A stretch of 64,000 nucleotides of DNA from contig JAGVRJ010000005.1 in the NCBI GenBank assembly GCA_019059635.1, forward strand, positions 558,001-622,000, given 5' to 3'. The notes beneath the pieces are model-generated. The model was not told the DNA's origin. It did no database searches and saw only the letters and a program-made list of their open reading frames with translations. Shown here piece after piece: positions 59,715 to 64,000 of this stretch (the stretch's first letter is position 1; every line of letters starts with the position of its first letter). The position numbers and the translations under genes were made by a program. This DNA is from Proales similis. Its lineage: Eukaryota; Rotifera; Eurotatoria; Ploima; Proalidae.

Positions 59715-62700
59715 TCACTCGCATAGAGATACAACGCCTCTAATCTTCCAGTAGTCTGGAGGCAGACGAGTCGTAATTGTTAATTCGAACAGCCGACTCT
59801 TTGAGTTCTGCTTCTGTCTGGGACCAGCAGTTCGATAGACAGGACATTTGAATATGCTGACTGAATCGCCTGGCTTCTTGTCCGTCTCTCGAGTCGATTG
59901 AATCGGTTTTATCCATACAAAAGGCAATGAATTCATTTCTCCTGCGCCCTCTGCCTCTTCTATCGATTTGGACTCTTGGCACCACTTTGCTCCTTGCAAG
60001 TGCAAGCCACATACTACAGCTCCATCCTAAATCAACCAATTGAGTTAAATAGAACCATGCCAATCGTGCTTTGCTAACTCACAAGTTTGCCAGTCGGCTT
60101 CTCATCGAGCACGACTGCTTCTATAGTCACAGTCTCGATCGGAGTTCCAGTTCGAAATGAATAATTCTGAACGATGGCGTTTAGAAATGATCGCGGATGA
60201 AAGAAAGCCGGTAGCCAGTACACACTAGGCTGCCCATCTGCCACCCATTCCTTGGAAAGCTCCTTTCTATTATTAACGCTCTTTGCCGTCGCCTTTTGCA
60301 AGTGCTTACTCTCAAAAAGTCTGTGCGGATTTTCAACTCAGCCATGAAGGTTGCCAGCGGGCTGTCGGCAAGATTTGAGCATTGTAGCCATTGAATGGGT
60401 ACTCTGCCTATTCTCAAACTGACCGCCAACTCTTCCAGGCTCTGATCGAGCGGCAGTTCGCCTCTAACTGCCAGACCAAGCTGGACCACACTCTGCCGAA
60501 TGCTCTTCAGCAACTGGTTGTAGCTTTGCAGCTCGCTGATAAGTATTGCGTTGAACGGCTCCTCGCGGCAAATCGGATGCTTTTTCTTTGGTTTGATTTT
60601 TGTTCAAATTGAGTCCAAGATTTAGAATGGCTTATGGTCTCGGCTTACCGATGCCAATTTTAAATCGAATTCGGCTGGAATCAGTTCGCGTATTTCCTCA
60701 ATTATTTCTAGCACTGAGCGCTCTCGTTTATACAAAGATCGCTCCTAAAATTTGTTTGTTTAGTGCAGATTTTAAATTTAAAAACGAAAAACATTTGCAA
60801 TGAATCAAGCAGACAAGCAAAGAAACAGACAAGTAAACGAACCACAATGTGAGACATTTAGTAACCTTGGGGGAGGTAGTCAGCCAGGCAATCAGAAGTT
60901 GCTGTGCGAGTTAGTCGTTGAGAAAGAATGCTTTTCGATTTTTGAAAATTTTGAAATCAAACCTCGTTGGGAACCGTTTTGATTATTGACTCGAGCAAAA
61001 GATGCGATTCTTGGCTCTGTCTTATGCTTTGAGAGCTCGAGTGAAGACCAACTAATCGAGGATCTGTAATTATGGGAAGATTTCTCAAGTGATAGACCAC
61101 ATCCTCATAGTTCCAGCTGGTTGGCCACTCGACCTTTATAGATTGATCAAGTGACGTTTGCTCGCTATAGACTTCTTTTCTAATCACAAAGTATCGAAAA
61201 AGGGATCTTAGCAGATCTCTATCTGCCGAATCAGAAACTCGCCCTCCATAATTACACTCCGCGATCATGTACTCTAGGCCGTCAAAAGAGACACTTGTTG
61301 TCTGTCGAAGGAAATCCTTGTGACAGAATTAGCCCATAAGACTCGGAGCAATCAAGCAAACAGGGAAACTCACTTTGAGCTGAAGCAGCGTAATGTAAAG
61401 ATCGGAGTCACTAAAAGAATATGGAGTTGTCCAGCCAGCTGTGCCGTATCTTGTTCGCTCTTGGACAACTGCATGAAAGAAGCAGATGCTAAAGACGAGC
61501 TGGGGCCAATTTTCAGAGTCTGATTTCCAATCGTAGAAAGCCGGATCGGCGACCGGCTCGCGAAGAAACGTTTGAAGAAGATTGGATCTAAATTCGTGCG
61601 ACGATTCGTTTGTGATTTTTATCGAATTTTCCAAGATCGATTCCGGAAATGATTCATCTGAATAGGTGCTAATCCACAAGCGGAAATCTTTCTTCAAGAT
61701 CTTTTTCTCTTTGACAAGCTGCGCATTTTAGACAAACAAAGCAAATTAGAAGGCATGCTTGAGAAGGAAGTTTGCCTCCAATTACATTACCCTGGCACAA
61801 ACAGTCTCAAGTTCAGGAAGAAAGCTTGGGGCCAAATTGCAGTTTTGGAGGAAAATCCAACTTCCTTGACCAATGGCCCGATCGATCATTTTAAGTGCAA
61901 ATGGTCCTTGTCCTTGGCCCAGCGAAATCGAGTCAAGCTGCTCATTCATTTGCTGCTCGTTTGCCAAACGCTTAACTTGAACTAGGGGATCGAGCGCTGA
62001 CGGCAAGATAAAAACTAAAGGACTGTGAGCTTGAGATTGGGCGTATAGGCTTTTGAGAGAGTATGGCGGCGGCTCAATGTATTTAAGGCCCATCACATCC
62101 ACCACAAATTGCGAAATTGCCTCTTTAATTCTGTTTGGTCGGAGGATCTTCATGACCATCAAAGTTTGAAACTTGCTCAATTGGATTGGTGTTTTGGCAG
62201 CTGACTCTGAGCTAAAGGCGAATGTTTTCCATTGGCCAGCCTGATGTTCAAGTTGAACAAAAGTGTGCCTCTCGTTTGCAAAATGGCACTTACTTGGTTT
62301 TTAAGACTCAAAGCCAAGTCAACTGCCGTTATTTCGCTGAATAAAACTGCCTCAGCCCATGACTTTTCACTCAGCCAATCAGGTGCTGGATTAGGAAATG
62401 GGTTTTGCTGCATGCCATTTGTGGATAGGAGGAAGCGCCATTCGCTTTCGCTCACCTCTTGGCTTTCGATTCAATTTAGTTAAAAAGAAAACATTCGGCC
62501 GGGCAAATAAATGCACTCACTTTTGCTTAGAAATATTGACCGCCATCAAGAACGAAAAGACGAGCTTGTCTCTCTCAAACAGACTTTGACACGCATTTTT
62601 ATAGACGTTCGCGTTCAATTGCTGCACAAGGCGCTCTACTCTCACAGCGATCGAATTGTCCTTCTCCGTGTCCTGAATTGACTATTTGTTTTGTTTAAGA

Positions 62701-64000
62701 ACTAGTTCTCAGCGAATATTTGGCGGCATCGACTTCTTACCATTCGGAACAGACGAATGAACCATTTCAGCGAGAATCGATACATGTGATTTAGTTTAGG
62801 CAAGAGTAAAAGCACCATGTAAATCAGCGCTGAATGCTGAGCAAATCGTTCGTATTGGCATCTGACTTGTTCAATTTCGGCTTGGGCTCGGGCAGCGGCC
62901 ACTTGCTTTTGCTCGATTTCGATCGCAACACTCTTGCTTGAGGAGAGAATCTCACTAGCACTCTCACTGTCCAATAGATCGCCCTCAGTGCCCGACAGCA
63001 CTTCCAATATGTTCTCTTCGATCGCGTTCAGCTGCTTGCGATTTTTCATTGACTGCAGCAAGAGCTGCACTCGCATCTCTTCAAGCTCGGGCTTTTCCTG
63101 CCCGGTCACAATGCCCAATAGCTGGTCTTGTAGCGCCTCTTTTGTTATCATGAAGTTAATCAATTTCAGTTTGGAACTTGTCTCCGGCAAGTAAAGCGGA
63201 TTGCTCAATTTTGTGACCATGTAGAGGCGGAAGTCTTTGCTATACTGCACCGCGTTCTCGCCAATATGAATAAAGTCCATCGAGTTCTGTTCAATTTGAT
63301 TTAATCGATTCAGTTAGAGCAACCTTTCAACTTTGGTAGAAATCAAGCCGTACTTGTTTGAAAACGTTCTTGGTCAAGACCGGATCGAGAATGGCGTCGA
63401 TTTTCTCGCCTATATGTTCGATAAGCAGAGGCTGTCCGAATTGAACGCAGTTCTCAAGGACTCGGGAAAAATTCTTATCGTCGGGCTTGAGAATTTTCAG
63501 TCCTTCGCCAGCCTCGAGCTTTTTAATCCATTTGTCCGCCTGTTGCTGGGGGTCGATCATCAACGGCCAACGGTCCGAGTTGAACGTGATTATTGCGTTT
63601 TGAATGGAGAATTTGTCTACAGGCAAGCCAAACTGATGCCAAATTCTTATTCGACCTGTTTCCGGGATCAGACCAAGACAACAAAAGCGATTTTCGAGAT
63701 TAAACCGTATTACCCATGTCGCAAAGAGCCGATTCCAACGAAAACGGACTCGAGACCAGAACGAATTCAGTGCGGCATTTTCCGATCCAATCCTCAATGC
63801 AGCTCTTTAAGACCACAGGTCACATGTCAACAATCGAACCAATTTGGCTTGAGACAAATTTTACTTGTCGATAGTCAAGAGAGTACTGGCCCAGGTAGGT
63901 AAGGATTGAAGCAGAGAGGAGCATATCTCCTATTAAATGCCGATGTCTCATTGAGAGGTTCGCAATGTTCAAGGTCCATCGAGCCTTTTCATCACTGAGG
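59715..64000 (-). CDS. axonemal dynein heavy chain, C-terminal part (partial)
   Basis: The gene enters from the right edge and ends at TGA 59715, with many short exons and introns of about 50 bp. Reading N to C: stalk-to-AAA5 junction (EKARWTLNIANLS ... LTYLGQYSLDYRQ), AAA5 (FGLPVDKFSIQNAIITFNSD, RWPLMIDPQQQADKWIKKLE), MDFIHIGENAVQYSKDFRLY and NFMITKEALQDQLLGIV, which are strongly conserved in axonemal chains. AAA6 follows (IEPPPYSLKSLYAQ, SISLGQGQGPFALKMIDRAI, GSWIFLQNCNLAPSFLPELE), then the C-terminal domain with PSVYWLPAFFHPRSFL, FVWIKPI and FKCPVYRT. The IEPPP and LGQGQGP motifs suit inner-arm single-headed types; the paralogue cannot be fixed without the rest. It drives ciliary or sperm motility. 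Confidence 0.92.

Noticed and set aside
1-64000. CRISPR arrays, bacterial operons, transposons or viral insertions
   Set aside because: No direct-repeat arrays with spacers, transposase or reverse-transcriptase motifs, or terminal inverted repeats were seen; repeats are simple sequence only.

Overview
The window is nuclear DNA of a bilaterian animal with a compact genome. Genes lie on both strands, often only 100-500 bp apart, and most introns are about 40-65 bp with GT-AG ends. Animal-specific genes (MAM/LDLa membrane protein, GoLoco/TPR polarity protein, homeobox gene, two-Ig cell-surface protein, GPCR, TRRAP) exclude fungi and protists. An axonemal dynein heavy chain shows that the animal makes motile cilia or flagella. 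The two-Ig protein resembles the protostome Dpr/DIP/lachesin/zig-8 group, so a small-bodied protostome is my best guess. I cannot name the species.

Layout. 0-0.6 kb: the 3' end of a plus-strand gene and possible extra 3' exons. 0.76-8.2 kb: a many-exon type I membrane protein with alternating MAM and LDLa domains. 8.4-24.2 kb, minus strand: TRRAP, UBR7 and an intracellular leucine-rich-repeat protein, closely spaced. 24.4-26.8 kb: three small plus-strand genes of unknown function, each split into short exons. 26.8-36.4 kb: an SR splicing factor (minus), Pins/GPSM2 (plus), a divergent homeobox gene (minus), YOD1/OTU1, PPCS and PCCB (all plus). 36.6-37.8 kb: a probably GPI-anchored two-Ig protein (minus). 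37.8-44.1 kb: about 6.3 kb without a convincing gene, upstream of the Ig gene and full of simple repeats. 44.1-55.4 kb, mostly minus: a GPCR, GCDH, RPA2, a proline-rich secreted protein, a Cys-rich protein, an unknown gene whose intron holds an antisense tRNA-Thr, and a KDM7-type histone demethylase. 56.5-59.4 kb, plus: a membrane SDR, LAMTOR2 and MED4. 59.7-64 kb, minus: the C-terminal part of an axonemal dynein heavy chain that runs off the right edge.

The genes are mainly housekeeping and chromatin/transcription genes (TRRAP, MED4, KDM7, UBR7, RPA2, SR factor), mitochondrial and CoA metabolism genes (PPCS, PCCB, GCDH) and cell-surface or polarity genes. They do not form one pathway, although PPCS and PCCB are adjacent and PCCB and GCDH both handle acyl-CoAs from amino-acid breakdown.

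I found no single new molecular system. The most interesting signals are structural: two same-strand gene trains with polyadenylation signals 110-145 nt before a 3' splice-site-like AG that abuts the next ATG, which suggests operons with trans-splicing; TRRAP with one 11.8-kb exon; a 28-nt putative intron in MED4 whose removal breaks the frame; a GC-AG intron in Pins; and the repeat-rich gap upstream of the Ig gene.
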